A DNA stretch of 64,000 nt from Taishania sp. (GTDB lineage Bacteria; Bacteroidota; Bacteroidia; Flavobacteriales_D; Crocinitomicaceae), in the NCBI GenBank assembly GCA_030150045.1, contig JASLGM010000038.1, positions 50,752 through 114,751 of the forward strand, written 5' to 3'. A program made the translations under genes and the position numbers. Numbering within the stretch: the first letter of the stretch is position 1; every line of letters starts with the position of its first letter. The notes under the pieces are model-generated. The model did no database searches. It had not been told where the DNA came from and was given only the letters and a program-made list of their open reading frames with translations. This document shows positions 62,973 through 64,000 of the stretch, one piece after another.

Positions 62973-63966
62973 CTGATTGCGTTTTACTTGGTTTAATTAT
63001 AGCTGATTCAATATTTTTCACAGCAATAATTGCTCTTTCAATCTCACTATAAAACATTTCTCCAACTTCACCAAGAGGAGATTTATTTATGTCATCGACC
63101 CTTTTATTAATATCCAAAATATCATAACCATAATTAAGCGCCTCATTTAATAATTTGGAAGCATAATTTAAAGCTGCAAACTTATGTTGTTCTGTTGTGT
63201 TTTCCCAACTTGAATGATTAGATTGATAAATTATTGCATATATGTGATCAATTGAAAAGTGAGATTTTTTATCCATTCTATGGTATTTTTCATGTACTAA
63301 CACATTAATGAAATTTTGACCATCATTCAAAGTATTATTTATCAAACCGTTTGATGAGTTTACAAAAACATATATTTTATCTTCACTGTCAACATATACA
63401 GCGGCAGCATTTCCTGGACCACCTTTATCAGAATCACGAATCCCAACCTCACCATTTTCAAGCTCTGCTATTGGAGCATAGATATTTGCTATTGTCAACA
63501 ACATAGCTCTATTACTTTTCTCTGAGATAGAATAATTGAAATCAGTCAAAAGCTTCGTAACTCCCAAAATATTATTTTGTGCAGTTTCAAAAGTCTCTCC
63601 TGCATTCACAATTCTAATGGTATTACCTTTCTCTGAACGACCAAGAAAATTACCATAGACATCAAAAAAATCATCGTCCCCCTCTGGATCAATCATTATT
63701 ATTGGATTATTACTAAATGCATCATAAGGACTCCTATGAGACTTCACAACAGGGTCTATATTCCATCTTCTTCCTAAACGACTGTCATACTGCCAAAACT
63801 CTGCTGTATAGTTATTTCCTTTTCCAGCAATCTCATCATCCTTCTCCTGCCCTTGGAACCCATAACGGTAATCGCCTGCACAACCTTTTACACTGATTTT
63901 CAAATCACTAGGCACAACCTTTTGAAAAGAGTCAGATTTGTAATATGTAAGTTTTAGACAACCCAT
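62962..63966 (-). CDS. Short RHS-core protein with HExxH C-terminal domain (cassette A)
   Basis: A 334-residue protein. It starts MGCLKLTYYKSDSF, a common start of short RHS tips, and has an in-frame TAG three codons upstream, so the start is well bounded. The RHS core (YRYGFQGQEKDDEI to NNPIIMIDPEG) covers about 32-95. The unique C-terminal domain contains VLVHEKYHRMDKKSH near residue 230, an HExxH zinc-peptidase-like motif. No YD repeats or signal peptide are present. Probably a detached toxin-type tip. Confidence 0.75.
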   Translation of the reverse strand: MGCLKLTYYKSDSFQKVVPSDLKISVKGCAGDYRYGFQGQEKDDEIAGKGNNYTAEFWQYDSRLGRRWNIDPVVKSHRSPYDAFSNNPIIMIDPEGDDDFFDVYGNFLGRSEKGNTIRIVNAGETFETAQNNILGVTKLLTDFNYSISEKSNRAMLLTIANIYAPIAELENGEVGIRDSDKGGPGNAAAVYVDSEDKIYVFVNSSNGLINNTLNDGQNFINVLVHEKYHRMDKKSHFSIDHIYAIIYQSNHSSWENTTEQHKFAALNYASKLLNEALNYGYDILDINKRVDDINKSPLGEVGEMFYSEIERAIIAVKNIESAIIKPSKTQSDEE

Positions 63967-64000
63967 TGACAGCTAATTTACAACTTTTTTTCTTTCAGCT

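Noticed and set aside
1..64000. CRISPR arrays, prophage or integrative element
   Set aside because: I see no regularly spaced repeats, cas, integrase or phage structural genes.

Overview
The window is AT-rich chromosomal DNA from a gliding-type Bacteroidota, most likely a Flavobacteriales member (Crocinitomicaceae or Flavobacteriaceae-like). The signs are two core type IX secretion (T9SS) genes (sprA, porZ), secreted proteins with T9SS type A and type B sorting domains, a TonB-dependent receptor, DUF4271 and DUF4286 families, promoters of the Bacteroidota TTG / TAnnTTTG kind and weak ribosome binding sites. I find no phage, insertion sequence, CRISPR array or rRNA operon. One tRNA (Arg, anticodon TCG) is present.

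Layout. 1-6.0 kb: a truncated unknown gene, an unknown helical-repeat gene, an intergenic stretch with two structured repeats, and a broken PKD-repeat T9SS type B gene (one frameshift, one in-frame TGA). 6-19 kb: phoH, then a leftward operon-like run maeB-ruvA-sprA-GNAT-SDR. 19-35.8 kb: secreted thioredoxin-fold protein, a HemD-like gene with DUF4271, glutaryl-CoA dehydrogenase, two aldehyde dehydrogenases (one antiquitin-like, so a lysine catabolic theme), VanZ, S9 peptidase, hemW, a secreted M43 metalloprotease, and small envelope proteins. 36-52 kb: tRNA-Arg, porZ-recO, a family 5 binding lipoprotein, trpS, plsC, gatC, ispD, rsmA with DUF4286, an S41 protease, dCMP deaminase, a response regulator, purH, mreB. 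51.7-56.5 kb: a TPP riboswitch in front of a TonB-dependent receptor and an acyl-CoA-dehydrogenase-like flavin monooxygenase, with pnuC and a P-loop kinase-like gene just upstream. 57.7-60.4 kb: hemA-hemC-hemD. 60.8-64 kb: two tandem cassettes, each a short RHS core with a variable C-terminus followed by a small exported protein, resembling orphan toxin/immunity tips.

The most unusual signal is non-coding: seven dispersed copies (called R1-R7 here) of a roughly 145-bp element, always between genes, in both orientations. The copies share their ends and an 11-base apical loop, while the paired arms in between change in a compensatory way (for example TGC/GCA to CGC/GCG around the loop). They therefore look selected, or recently spread, as folded elements rather than as sequence. 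A second shorter repeat family (S1, S2) and a perfect 15-bp hairpin lie next to R6. I do not recognise either family.

Start codons were moved inward from the longest open frame where a signal peptide, conserved N-terminus or promoter box argued for it (phoH, sprA, maeB, glutaryl-CoA dehydrogenase, ALDH7, trpS, ispD, dCMP deaminase, purH). No database search was possible; family names come from motifs and gene order.
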